Below, one piece after another: positions 15,157 to 23,192 of a stretch of 45,718 nt of DNA. The notes below the pieces were generated by a model. That model saw only the letters and a program-made list of their open reading frames with translations. It was not told the origin of the DNA and made no database searches. The stretch comes from Oscillospiraceae bacterium (GTDB lineage Bacteria > Bacillota > Clostridia > Oscillospirales > Ruminococcaceae), in the NCBI GenBank assembly GCA_022791315.1, contig JAAVYW010000034.1:1-45718 (forward strand), given 5' to 3'. Both the position numbers and the translations under genes were made by a program. Numbering within the stretch: the first letter of the stretch is position 1; the number at the start of each line of letters is the position of its first letter.

Positions 15157-16889
15157 AAAAGAAATCTGTCTTGCTCCGCCTGGGGCAGTATATGATGCGC
15201 TATAAGATGCTGCTCTTGGCGGCGCTGGCGCTCACCATCGGCTCCAATCTCTTTGCCCTAGTGGGCCCCAAGCTCTCGGGCTACGCCATCGACGCCATCG
15301 GCACCAAGGCCGGCGGGGTGGATTTTCCCCTGGTCTTCCGCTATTGCCTGCTGATGATTGGGTTTTATCTCCTCTCCTCCCTGCTGTCCTACCTGCTCTC
15401 GGTGCTGATGATTTACATATCCCGCAAAGTGGTCTACCAGATGCGGGCCGACATCTTCGGCAAGCTGATGAAACTGCCGGTGGGCTTCTTTGACACCCAC
15501 AAAATCGGTGACATCCTCAGCCGCATCTCCTACGACACCGATACCATCAACGCCTCCCTCTCCCACGACCTGGTGCAGGTGTTGGCCAGTTCCATCACCC
15601 TCATCGGCTCCTTTGTGATGATGGTCACCATCTCCCCGGTGCTGCTCCTGGTGTTTGTCTTCACTATCCCTCTCTCCATCCTGCTCACCCGCTTCATTGC
15701 CAGCCACACCCGGCCCCTCTTCCGGGCCCGTTCCAAAAAGCTGGGCGAGCTCAACGGCTTTGTGGAGGAGATGATTTCCGGCCAGAAAACCCTGAAAGCC
15801 TATCACCAGGAGGAAAACACCATCCACTCCCTGGATGAGGTCAACGGCGACGCAGTGGACGCCTTCTACAAGGCGGAGTACTACGGCAGCATGATGGGCC
15901 CCTCGGTGAACTTTATCAACAACCTGTCCCTCACCTTGGTGAGCGTCTTCGGCGCGCTGCTATACATGGCGGGGCACATGAGCGTGGGCAATATCTCCTC
16001 CTTTATCCTCTATTCCCGGAAATTCTCCGGCCCCATCAATGAGATTGCCAATATCTTTGGGGAGCTCCAGTCCGCCCTGGCTGCTGCCGAGCGGGTCTTC
16101 CGCCTGCTGGACGAGGAGCCCGAACCCGCCGATGCCCCAGGCGCCCTGCCCCTGAGGGATGTGGAGGGCGAAGTGCGGCTGGAGGACGTGTCCTTTGGCT
16201 ATGACAAGGCCCGCACCATCCTGCACCATCTCAACCTCCACGCCCCCAAGGGCAGCCTGATTGCCATTGTGGGCCCCACCGGCGCAGGCAAGACCACCCT
16301 CATCAACCTCCTCATGCGCTTCTATGACGTGGACAGCGGCAGAATCACCGTAGACGGCCAGCAAATCCACCAGGTCACCCGGGACAGCCTGCGCCTGGCC
16401 TATTCCATGGTGCTGCAAGACACCTGGCTTTTCGGCGGCACCATTGCTGAGAACATCGCCTACGGCCGGGAAGACGCCACCATGGAGGACATCCGCCAGG
16501 CCGCCAAGGCAGCCAAAATCGACTCCTATATCCGCCGCCTCCCCCAGGGCTACGACACGGTGCTCACCGACAACGGCGCCAACATCTCCAAGGGCCAAAA
16601 GCAGCTGCTCACCATTGCCCGGGCCATGCTCATGGACGCCCACATGCTGATTTTAGACGAGGCCACCTCCAACGTGGACACCCGTACCGAGCAGCAAATC
16701 AGCGCCGCCATGCGCCGCCTGATGCAGGATAAAACCTGCTTCGTGGTGGCCCACCGCCTCTCCACCATCCAGAACGCCGACTGCATCCTGGTGGTGCGGG
16801 ATGGCAACGTGGTGGAAAGCGGCACCCACCGGGAGCTCATGGCCCGTAAGGGCTTCTACCGCGAGCTCTACGACGCCCAGTTCTGCTAA
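15153..16889 (+). CDS. ABC multidrug exporter half-transporter, catalytic-site subunit
   Basis: The 578-residue half-transporter has six membrane helices then an ATPase with Walker A GPTGAGKTT. The Walker B region MLILDEATSNVD keeps the catalytic Glu, but the signature is ISKGQKQL instead of LSGGQ. Together with the upstream subunit (good signature, Asp for Glu) this gives one full and one weak ATP site, as in BmrCD, LmrCD and TM287/288. Its ATG overlaps the upstream stop, so the two are made together. A bidirectional terminator follows. Confidence 0.93.
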   Translation: MKKKSVLLRLGQYMMRYKMLLLAALALTIGSNLFALVGPKLSGYAIDAIGTKAGGVDFPLVFRYCLLMIGFYLLSSLLSYLLSVLMIYISRKVVYQMRADIFGKLMKLPVGFFDTHKIGDILSRISYDTDTINASLSHDLVQVLASSITLIGSFVMMVTISPVLLLVFVFTIPLSILLTRFIASHTRPLFRARSKKLGELNGFVEEMISGQKTLKAYHQEENTIHSLDEVNGDAVDAFYKAEYYGSMMGPSVNFINNLSLTLVSVFGALLYMAGHMSVGNISSFILYSRKFSGPINEIANIFGELQSALAAAERVFRLLDEEPEPADAPGALPLRDVEGEVRLEDVSFGYDKARTILHHLNLHAPKGSLIAIVGPTGAGKTTLINLLMRFYDVDSGRITVDGQQIHQVTRDSLRLAYSMVLQDTWLFGGTIAENIAYGREDATMEDIRQAAKAAKIDSYIRRLPQGYDTVLTDNGANISKGQKQLLTIARAMLMDAHMLILDEATSNVDTRTEQQISAAMRRLMQDKTCFVVAHRLSTIQNADCILVVRDGNVVESGTHRELMARKGFYRELYDAQFC

Positions 16890-16995
16890 CCCATGCTTCA
16901 CTCCACGCGAAAGGCGGCGTTCCTCATCCAAGCCCACCAACGCCGCCCTCACTGCGGTTCCCTCTACCGGCAAACAGCCTGCCCCTAGAATCCAC

Positions 16996-17030
16996 AAAAG
17001 GCCTGCTCTCAGAAGAGAGCAGGCCTTTTC
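16996..17030. terminator. Bidirectional terminator
   Basis: A perfect 15-base stem (16996-17010 with 17015-17029) with an AGAA loop and AAAA/TTTT ends separates the convergent exporter and MATE genes. Confidence 0.9.
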
Positions 17031-17040
17031 CCGTAACCCG

Positions 17041-18372
17041 CTAGTTCCTCAGCTCCCGCCAAAGCCCCCGGTAAAAGAGCCCCAGCGCCAGCGCTGCCGT
17101 TAGCAAGTCTGCCACAGGCTGGGCAGCCAGCACGCCGTAATAGCCCATCGCCTTTGCCAGCAGCACCATCACCACCACAAAAATCACGCCCTGCCTTCCC
17201 ACGGAGAGCACTAAGGCGCTCCAGGCCTTTCCCGCCGACTGGAACACCGTGGTGGTGACAAGCACCACTGCAGAGAACACCATCCCCGCCTGCAAAATCC
17301 GCAGCATGGGGATCCCCATCTCAATGAGGGCAGGGTCTGAGACAAAAATCCCAACCAAGGGCCGGGCCGCCAAGGAGAGCAGGGCGGCCAGCGCCACCGC
17401 CAGCAGGCACTCAAACCCATAGGCAAAGCCAAAGGCCTTTTTAAGCCGCCCACGGTTGCCTGCGCCGTAGTTGTAGCCAAAGAGGGGCTGGGGCCCAAAG
17501 GCAAAGCCCACCAAAACCAAGGTGGCAATCAGGTTCACCTTCACCACAATCCCCATGGCCGCCACTGCGTCGCTGCCATAGGGCAGAAGATACCGGTTTG
17601 TCAGCGTGGCGCTGAGGGTGGACATGAAATTCGTCACCGAGGCAGGGATACCGATGGCCAAAATGCTCCCCAGCTCCTCCCCGCTGATGCGTATCCCCAC
17701 CGGGGACACCGAGAGCCGCCGGCTCTTGCGCAGCAGATACCAGACAAAAAACACATCTGTCACCACATAGCCCAACACCGTGGCAATCGCTGCGCCCGCA
17801 GCCCCCAGCCCCAGGGCGGAGATGAAAATCGGGTCCAGCACCATGTTCACCACCGAGCCCAGGATGCTCCCCACCATGGAGGCCTTGGCAAACCCCTCTG
17901 TCCGCAGCAGGTTGGTGGGCACAAAGGAGAGAATGATAAAGGGCGCCCCCAGCACGATGTAGGTGTAGTACTGCTGGGCGTAAGGATAGGTACCCTCCCC
18001 CGCCCCCAGCAATCCCAGCACAGGCCCACGCAACAGCAGCAGCACCGCCGCCACCGCCACGCCGCAAAGCAATGCCCCGTAAAAGCAAAAGGCGCTCAGC
18101 CGTTTGCCGTCCTCATCGTTTTTCTTCCCAAAGAGCCGGGAAATCACCGAGCTGCCCCCCAGCCCAAAGATATTCCCCAGCGCCATCAGCGCCGTGAACA
18201 CCGGCGCACTCAGGGACACCCCGGCAATCAGGTCGGTGTTGCCCACCTGGGCGATGAAATAGGTGTCCACCATGTTATACACCAGCGACACCACCATGCC
18301 CATCACCACCGGCAGCGCCAGGCTAAAATAGGCCTTTGGCACTGGCGCTTTTTCAAAGAGTTCGTTTTCCAT
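17041..18372 (-). CDS. MATE-family multidrug/Na+ antiporter
   Basis: The 443-residue protein has twelve predicted membrane helices and MATE motifs: PVVMGMVVSLVYNMVDTYFI at the start, then GLGGSSVISRLFGKKN, PTNLLRTEGFAKASM and VNMVLDPIFI. It should export cationic drugs or metabolites in exchange for Na+ or H+. The ATG at 18372 follows GGGGAGGAACGGG; a longer frame reading from 18453 crosses the promoter. It is divergent from a Crp/Fnr-type regulator with a palindrome in the shared gap. Confidence 0.93.
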   Translation of the reverse strand: MENELFEKAPVPKAYFSLALPVVMGMVVSLVYNMVDTYFIAQVGNTDLIAGVSLSAPVFTALMALGNIFGLGGSSVISRLFGKKNDEDGKRLSAFCFYGALLCGVAVAAVLLLLRGPVLGLLGAGEGTYPYAQQYYTYIVLGAPFIILSFVPTNLLRTEGFAKASMVGSILGSVVNMVLDPIFISALGLGAAGAAIATVLGYVVTDVFFVWYLLRKSRRLSVSPVGIRISGEELGSILAIGIPASVTNFMSTLSATLTNRYLLPYGSDAVAAMGIVVKVNLIATLVLVGFAFGPQPLFGYNYGAGNRGRLKKAFGFAYGFECLLAVALAALLSLAARPLVGIFVSDPALIEMGIPMLRILQAGMVFSAVVLVTTTVFQSAGKAWSALVLSVGRQGVIFVVVMVLLAKAMGYYGVLAAQPVADLLTAALALGLFYRGLWRELRN

Positions 18373-18409
18373 CCCGTTCCTCCCCTTCCGCATTTCATTC
18401 GATGGGGAA

Positions 18410-18454
18410 ATCATACCATAACCCCTTGACTTTTGTTGTGACACATGACACAAT
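18410..18454. promoter_or_regulatory. Divergent promoters with a Crp/Fnr-like palindrome
   Basis: Rightward, TTGACT (18426) and CACAAT (18449) are 17 bases apart. Leftward, an extended -10 (TG-G-TATGAT, 18410-18415 on the minus strand) serves the MATE gene. The palindrome TTGTG-N8-CACAA at 18436-18453 lies within the rightward promoter and resembles the TGTGA-type half sites of this regulator family. It is a good candidate for the site of the regulator encoded next. Confidence 0.5.
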
Positions 18455-18479
18455 AGAAGAAAATTTCTCGAGGTGTCCC

Positions 18480-19109
18480 ATGAAGCTGCTGCAAAACCCC
18501 GCCCTATTGGAAAAGTACCTGGCGCAATATGAAATCCCCCAGAAATTCGACACGCCGGGCCTCCCCTTCTGCCTGTGGGAATACGAGCGGGGGGAGATTT
18601 TAAACTATATCAAAGACCCAGGCCAGGTCCTGCGGTTTTTAGTCTCCGGCACTATCCAAATCTATGCCGTCCGGGCCGACGGCAGCCGCTACCCCCTCTC
18701 CCACTCCGACAGCTTCACCCTCTTAGGCGACATGGAGTTCTGCGGCGAAAACTCCCTCCCCTTCCTGGTGGAGGCCATGAGCCGGGTGCGCTGTGTGGAG
18801 CTCCCCCTCTTTGCCTGCCGGGAGGCACTGCTTCACGACAGCACCTTCCTGCGGGGCCTGCTGGGCTCCGTGGCCCACAAGGTAGCCCTCTTTGCCCAGT
18901 CCTATGCCTCCTACTCCCGCCTGGAGGAAAAGCTGCTGGCCTGCCTGCGCCAGGACGGTGGCAGCTTCCGCGGCGTGGAGCCCCTGGCTGTCCGCCTCCA
19001 CTGTAGCCGCCGCCAGCTCCAGCGCCTCCTCAAGAGCCTCACGGAGCGGGAGATCCTGGAAAAAACTGGCCGGGGCGCCTACCGCCTGCGGGAATCGCCC
19101 CTACCTTAG
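18480..19109 (+). CDS. Crp/Fnr-family regulator, YeiL-like
   Basis: The 209-residue protein has an N-terminal cyclic-nucleotide-binding-type beta roll (about residues 25-125, with DPGQVLRFLVSGTIQIYAV). The C-terminal winged helix (RLHCSRRQLQRLLKSL, then GRGAYRL) binds DNA. The phosphate-binding cassette for cAMP is not evident, and no FNR iron-sulfur cysteine cluster is present, so the ligand is unknown; the arrangement is YeiL-like. The ATG follows GAGGTGTCCC. It is divergent from the MATE gene, which is its likely target. Confidence 0.85.
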   Translation: MKLLQNPALLEKYLAQYEIPQKFDTPGLPFCLWEYERGEILNYIKDPGQVLRFLVSGTIQIYAVRADGSRYPLSHSDSFTLLGDMEFCGENSLPFLVEAMSRVRCVELPLFACREALLHDSTFLRGLLGSVAHKVALFAQSYASYSRLEEKLLACLRQDGGSFRGVEPLAVRLHCSRRQLQRLLKSLTEREILEKTGRGAYRLRESPLP

Positions 19110-19119
19110 TTACCCAATT

Positions 19120-19243
19120 TATGGTATCATAGGGACAAGACACGCAGAGCGTGTCTTTCCTGCGCCGCAGGTACAGGTTTGGCGCGTTTGCGCCAAGCAT
19201 CTATCCTATCACGGCCTACACATTTCGGCTATGGTATCATAGG
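19120..19243 (+). repeat. Duplicated TATGGTATCATAGG motif and hairpins
   Basis: The 14-base sequence TATGGTATCATAGG occurs at 19120 and again at 19230. Its core is palindromic and also reads as an extended -10 (TG-G-TATCAT). Between the copies are two small perfect hairpins: GACACGC/GCGTGTC (19139-19155, then TTT) and TTGGCGC/GCGCCAA (19179-19196). The first hairpin may end the regulator transcript and the second copy of the motif may start the next one. Confidence 0.4.
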
Positions 19244-19346
19244 CGCAATGCAAGATAGTGCCGCATTGGGCGGCATTAAGGCCAATCATGGCCTTGTCAT
19301 AAACACAAAGACACGCAAGACGACATTGAAAAGAGGAACGGTGAAC

Positions 19347-20444
19347 ATGATGAAACACAGGCGATTTTCCCTCCTTCTCCCCCTGCTGCTGTCCCTGGGC
19401 CTGGCCCTCTCCGGCTGTGCCCTGGAATTTATCCCCGCAGACGCCCCAGCCTCCCCGGACTCCGCCGCGCAAAATGAGCTGCCGGTATTGGAAGAAGGGG
19501 AAAATCTGGAGAGCGGCAGTGCCCCCCTGGCCGTCCATTTCCTGGACGTGGGCCAGGCCGATTCCATCCTGGTCTGCTCCGGTGGTGAAACCATGCTGGT
19601 AGACGCCGGTGACATCGGCGGGGGGGACGCCGTGGTGGACTACTTAAAATCCCAGGGCGTGGAAAAGCTGGACTACCTGGTGATGACCCACCCCCATGCC
19701 GACCACATCGGGGGCATGCCTGAGGTGTTGGAGGCCTTCCCTGTTGGCACCGTCATCCTCCCCGACGCTGAGGCCGCCACCAAGCTCTACACCCGGGTGT
19801 TGGAGAGCATCTTTGAAAAGGAGCTCGCCGTCCAGCAGCCCATCCCCGGCGACAGCTTCTCCCTGGGGGAGGCCCAGTGCCTCATCCTAGGCCCCGCCGC
19901 CCTGGACTACGAGGGGCTCAACAACTTCTCCGTCGTGCTCAAAGTCACCCTGGGGGATACCTCCTTCCTCCTCACCGGCGACGCCGAGGCCCAGGCCGAG
20001 CAGGATATCCTGGATACCGGGGCCGATGTCCAGGCCAACGTGCTCAAGGTGGGCCACCACGGCAGCTACACCAGCTCCTCCCAGGCGTTTTTGGACGCCG
20101 TACATCCCCAGATGGCCGTCATCAGCGTGGGGGAGGGCAACAGCTACGGCATGCCCCACAAAGAGCCCCTCCAACGCCTGCGGGACGCAGGAATCCGCGT
20201 CTTGCGCACCGACCAGCTGGGCCCCATCGTCATCTGCTCCGACGGCCAGTCCCTGAGCATCAGCCACGCCCAGGACAACGCCGGCAGCCAGCCCTACTAC
20301 ATCGGCAACCGCAACAGCCAGGTCTTCCATACCCCCGGCTGCCCCTCGGTGGAGAAGATGAAGGAGAAAAACCAGGTGCGCTTTGACAGCCGGGAAGAGG
20401 CCGAATCCCAGGGCTATTCCCCCTGCCAGAGCTGCAAACCATAG
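19347..20444 (+). CDS. Lipoprotein metallo-beta-lactamase-fold hydrolase (ComEC-like) with Ada-type zinc domain
   Basis: The 365-residue protein has a lipoprotein signal peptide (lipobox LSGC, Cys24). A metallo-beta-lactamase fold follows, with THPHADHIGG near residue 113 and later metal ligands in LLTGDAEAQAE and KVGHHGSYTS. This is the ComEC C-terminal-type hydrolase, here outside the cell. The end (YYIGNRNSQVFHTPGCPSV to GYSPCQSCKP) is the small Cys-rich domain related to the Ada metal-binding domain. Such free ComEC-like proteins are probable nucleases or phosphodiesterases; no DNA-uptake gene is nearby. The ATG follows AAAAGAGGAACGGTGAAC. Confidence 0.85.
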   Translation: MMKHRRFSLLLPLLLSLGLALSGCALEFIPADAPASPDSAAQNELPVLEEGENLESGSAPLAVHFLDVGQADSILVCSGGETMLVDAGDIGGGDAVVDYLKSQGVEKLDYLVMTHPHADHIGGMPEVLEAFPVGTVILPDAEAATKLYTRVLESIFEKELAVQQPIPGDSFSLGEAQCLILGPAALDYEGLNNFSVVLKVTLGDTSFLLTGDAEAQAEQDILDTGADVQANVLKVGHHGSYTSSSQAFLDAVHPQMAVISVGEGNSYGMPHKEPLQRLRDAGIRVLRTDQLGPIVICSDGQSLSISHAQDNAGSQPYYIGNRNSQVFHTPGCPSVEKMKEKNQVRFDSREEAESQGYSPCQSCKP

Positions 20445-20458
20445 GGGAGGGACACACT

Positions 20459-21400
20459 ATGCCCATTCTCAGCGACGGCATCCTCTATTCTGTGGTGCGG
20501 CAGGAGCACCTCCCCCACAGCGATTTCTTTCTCCGCTGGCTCTCCTTCCCAGAGGAACCCCAGCAGCTCACCTTCACCTGCCTGTCCGGCGGCAGGGAGC
20601 TCTGCCGGGTGTCCTATGGGAGCGCAGAAATCGCCGCCCGCCTGGCCTACGGCCGGGAGGAATTGCCCCGCTACCGCGCCAGCAGCCTCAGGCGCATCCT
20701 GGGGCTTTCCCACTGTCCCCCAAACGCCTTCCTCCACGAGTATTTCTCCCTCTATGCCTCCCAGCCGGTGGACAGCCTCCTGGTAGAGGCCGTCTGCGGC
20801 GGGGAATTGTCCCAAAAGCGCATCCGGGTGGTACCCTACCAGAGCCCCAACCGCTACCGCTTCCCCCTCAAGGGCACATTCCTGGTGACAGACACCTATC
20901 CCGCCCTCAACTCCCACCGCTGGTGCCGCAACAGTGAATTTGCCCTGGACGTGGGGGCCTTTGACGGCACCCTGCGCCAGATACGGATTGCCGGGGCCCC
21001 GGTCTTTGCCGCCTGCGCCGGCGCGGTGGAGCAGGCCTTTGACGGCCTGGAGGACACCACGGAGGATACCGACTTAGACGCCCTGGAACGCCAGGTGGGG
21101 GAATCCCCCCGCATCGACGGCAACCACGTGCTGCTGCGCCATCCCCATGGGGAGCTCTCCCTCTACGCCCACCTGGGCAAGGGCAGCGTGGCGGTGCGCC
21201 CCGGCCAGGCCGTGGAGGCCGGGCAGCTCTTGGGCCGGGTGGGCAGCAGCGGTTCCAGCTGGATTCCCCATCTCCACTTCCATGTGATGCTGGACGGGCT
21301 CCACGGCCCCGGCGTCCCGGTGGCCTTCGAGAACCTCACCACCATTTTGGGAGAGCCCTGCGCCCTGGAAGACACAGTAAACCTGGTGCGGGCAGAATAG
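20459..21400 (+). CDS. M23-family peptidase-like protein with altered zinc site
   Basis: The 313-residue protein has a LytM/M23 domain at about 155-300. The HxH motif is present (HLHFH, 271-275) and so is the YAHL His238. At the first motif, normally HxxxD, it reads EFALD (Glu160, Asp164), so one zinc ligand is changed. It has no signal peptide, unlike most cell-wall M23 enzymes. It may be a degenerate or differently tuned peptidase. It lies 14 bases after the lipoprotein hydrolase gene with a strong ribosome binding site (AGGGGAGGGACAC), so the two form an operon. A bidirectional terminator follows. Confidence 0.78.
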   Translation: MPILSDGILYSVVRQEHLPHSDFFLRWLSFPEEPQQLTFTCLSGGRELCRVSYGSAEIAARLAYGREELPRYRASSLRRILGLSHCPPNAFLHEYFSLYASQPVDSLLVEAVCGGELSQKRIRVVPYQSPNRYRFPLKGTFLVTDTYPALNSHRWCRNSEFALDVGAFDGTLRQIRIAGAPVFAACAGAVEQAFDGLEDTTEDTDLDALERQVGESPRIDGNHVLLRHPHGELSLYAHLGKGSVAVRPGQAVEAGQLLGRVGSSGSSWIPHLHFHVMLDGLHGPGVPVAFENLTTILGEPCALEDTVNLVRAE

Positions 21401-21401
21401 C

Positions 21402-21438
21402 AAATCGGGCTTCCCATATACTGGGAAGCCCGATTTCA
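21402..21438. terminator. Bidirectional terminator
   Basis: A perfect 15-base stem (21402-21416 with 21422-21436) flanked by AAA and TTT lies between the M23-like gene and the convergent flavoprotein. Confidence 0.85.
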
Positions 21439-21518
21439 TCCCCCGAAAATCCTCCGCGCCTATCGGCGCCTTCCAACCACATGCAGCGTATATCCAGCGG
21501 GATGCACTTGCCAAAGGC

Positions 21519-22943
21519 CTATTCGACGGGATGGGACGACTCCTCCTCCCACAGAATCCGGCCCATGTGTACCCCCATCACAGAGGCCATCATCAGCCCC
21601 CTGGTCCAGCCGCTGGAATCCCCCAGGCAGTGCAGCCCGGGGACGCCGGTGGTGAGCCGCTCATCCATCTTCACCCGGTTGCTGTAGAACTTGAGCTCCG
21701 GGGAATAGAGCAGCGTCTCGATGCTGGCAAAGCCCGGCACCACCTTGTCCACTGCCTGGATAAAGCCCATGATATTGCACATGGCCCGATAGGGCATGGC
21801 AGCGGTGATGTCCCCCGCCACGGCGTCGGGCAGGGTGGGGCGCACGTTGGAGCGGGAGAGCTCCTCCGGCCAGGTGCGCTTGCCCGCTAAAATGTCGCCG
21901 TAGCGCTGCACCAGGATGTGCCCGTCCCCCAGCATATTGGTGAGCTCCCCCACCTTTTTGGCATAGCCGATGGGCTGGTCAAAGGGCGGGGCAAACTCCT
22001 GGGAACACAGGATAGCCAGGTTGGTGTTCCCCGACTTCCGCTCCTTATAGGAGTGCCCGTTCACCACCGCCAGGTCGTCGTCGTAGTTCTCCTGGCTCAC
22101 AAACCCGCCGGGGTTCTGGCAGAAGGTGCGCACCTTGTTGCCAAAGGGGGCGGGATACCCGATGAGCTTGGACTCATAGAGCACGTTGTTCACATGCTCC
22201 ATCACCTCATTGCGCACCTCCACCCGCACGCCGATGTCCACTGTCCCCGGCTGGTGGGGCACGCCGTGGCGGGCGCAGAGGGCTTCCAGCCAGTCAGCCC
22301 CCCGGCGGCCAGTGGCTAAAATCACCCGGGCAGCCTTCACTTCCCTTACCTGCCCGCTGTCGGTGGCCTTTTCCAGCACCACGCCGGTGCAGCGCCCCGC
22401 TTCCATTACAATGTCCCTGCAGGCGTAGCCAAAGAGCAGCTCCACGCCATTGGCGGCCAGGTGCTCCTCAATAGCCTGATAGATTTCCTGGGCCTTTTCC
22501 GTCCCCAGGTGGCGGATGGGGCAGTCCACCAGCTGCAGCCCCGCCTGGATAGCCCGGCGGCGGATTTCCTTCACACCCTCGTTGTCGCTCACACCCTCTA
22601 CCTTGTGGTCTGCGCCGAATTCCAGATAGATGCCGTCGGTGTAGCCGATGAGCTCCTGTACCCTCTCTTCGCCGATGAGGCCCGGCAGCTCGCCCCCCAC
22701 CTGGCTGCTCAGGGAGAGCTTGCCGTCGGAAAAGGCCCCCGCCCCCGAAAACCCGGTGGTGATATGGCAGTAGGGGCGGCAGTTCACGCAGCGCTTGGTC
22801 TTGTCCTTGGGGCAGCGCCGCTGTTCAATGGGCGCGCCCTTCTCCACCAGCAGGATTTTCTGCCGGCTCCCCCTGCGCAGCAGCTCCAGCGCGGTAAAAA
22901 TCCCCGCAGGCCCGGCCCCTATAATAATCACATCGTATCCCAT
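21519..22943 (-). CDS. FAD-dependent oxidoreductase of the conserved NAD(P)/FAD 'CRPYC' type
   Basis: The 474-residue flavoprotein begins MGYDVIIIGAGPAGIFTALE, a Rossmann FAD/NAD motif. It has a cysteine-rich segment RCVNCRPYCHITTGFSGAG near residues 60-75 and GAFSDGKLSL after it, then a second nucleotide motif VILATGRRGADWL. The C-terminal GLHCLGDSSGWTRGLMMASVMG is the FAD-binding end. This large family of uncharacterised dehydrogenases is widespread in anaerobes; the substrate is unknown. The ATG at 22943 follows GAAAGGATGACGATAG; the longer upstream frame crosses the promoter. Confidence 0.85.
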   Translation of the reverse strand: MGYDVIIIGAGPAGIFTALELLRRGSRQKILLVEKGAPIEQRRCPKDKTKRCVNCRPYCHITTGFSGAGAFSDGKLSLSSQVGGELPGLIGEERVQELIGYTDGIYLEFGADHKVEGVSDNEGVKEIRRRAIQAGLQLVDCPIRHLGTEKAQEIYQAIEEHLAANGVELLFGYACRDIVMEAGRCTGVVLEKATDSGQVREVKAARVILATGRRGADWLEALCARHGVPHQPGTVDIGVRVEVRNEVMEHVNNVLYESKLIGYPAPFGNKVRTFCQNPGGFVSQENYDDDLAVVNGHSYKERKSGNTNLAILCSQEFAPPFDQPIGYAKKVGELTNMLGDGHILVQRYGDILAGKRTWPEELSRSNVRPTLPDAVAGDITAAMPYRAMCNIMGFIQAVDKVVPGFASIETLLYSPELKFYSNRVKMDERLTTGVPGLHCLGDSSGWTRGLMMASVMGVHMGRILWEEESSHPVE

Positions 22944-22985
22944 GCTATCGTCATCCTTTCCCGGGGCCCCAAAAGGCCCTAGCAG

Positions 22986-23014
22986 TTTGTACCATAGAAT
23001 CCCCGGTTTGTCAA
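22986..23014 (-). promoter_or_regulatory. Leftward promoter of the flavoprotein
   Basis: On the minus strand TTGACA (23009-23014) and TACAAA (22986-22991) are 17 bases apart, about 40 bases before the flavoprotein start. A separate TATAAT at 23151 may serve the rightward fucosidase but has no clear -35. Confidence 0.6.
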
Positions 23015-23192
23015 TAGTTTTTGGCATTTTTTTAGATTTCTTCCCATAACAGGAGCAGCGCAGGGGCTTTTCGTCAAAATGCCAAAGAAAGGGCAAAATC
23101 TTTGTCTCCCAAGCCCCAAGTCCCCCCTTCCCTTTTGGGCCCGCCCGCACTATAATGGGGGCAGGCAATCCCCAAAGAGAAAGGATGATAGT

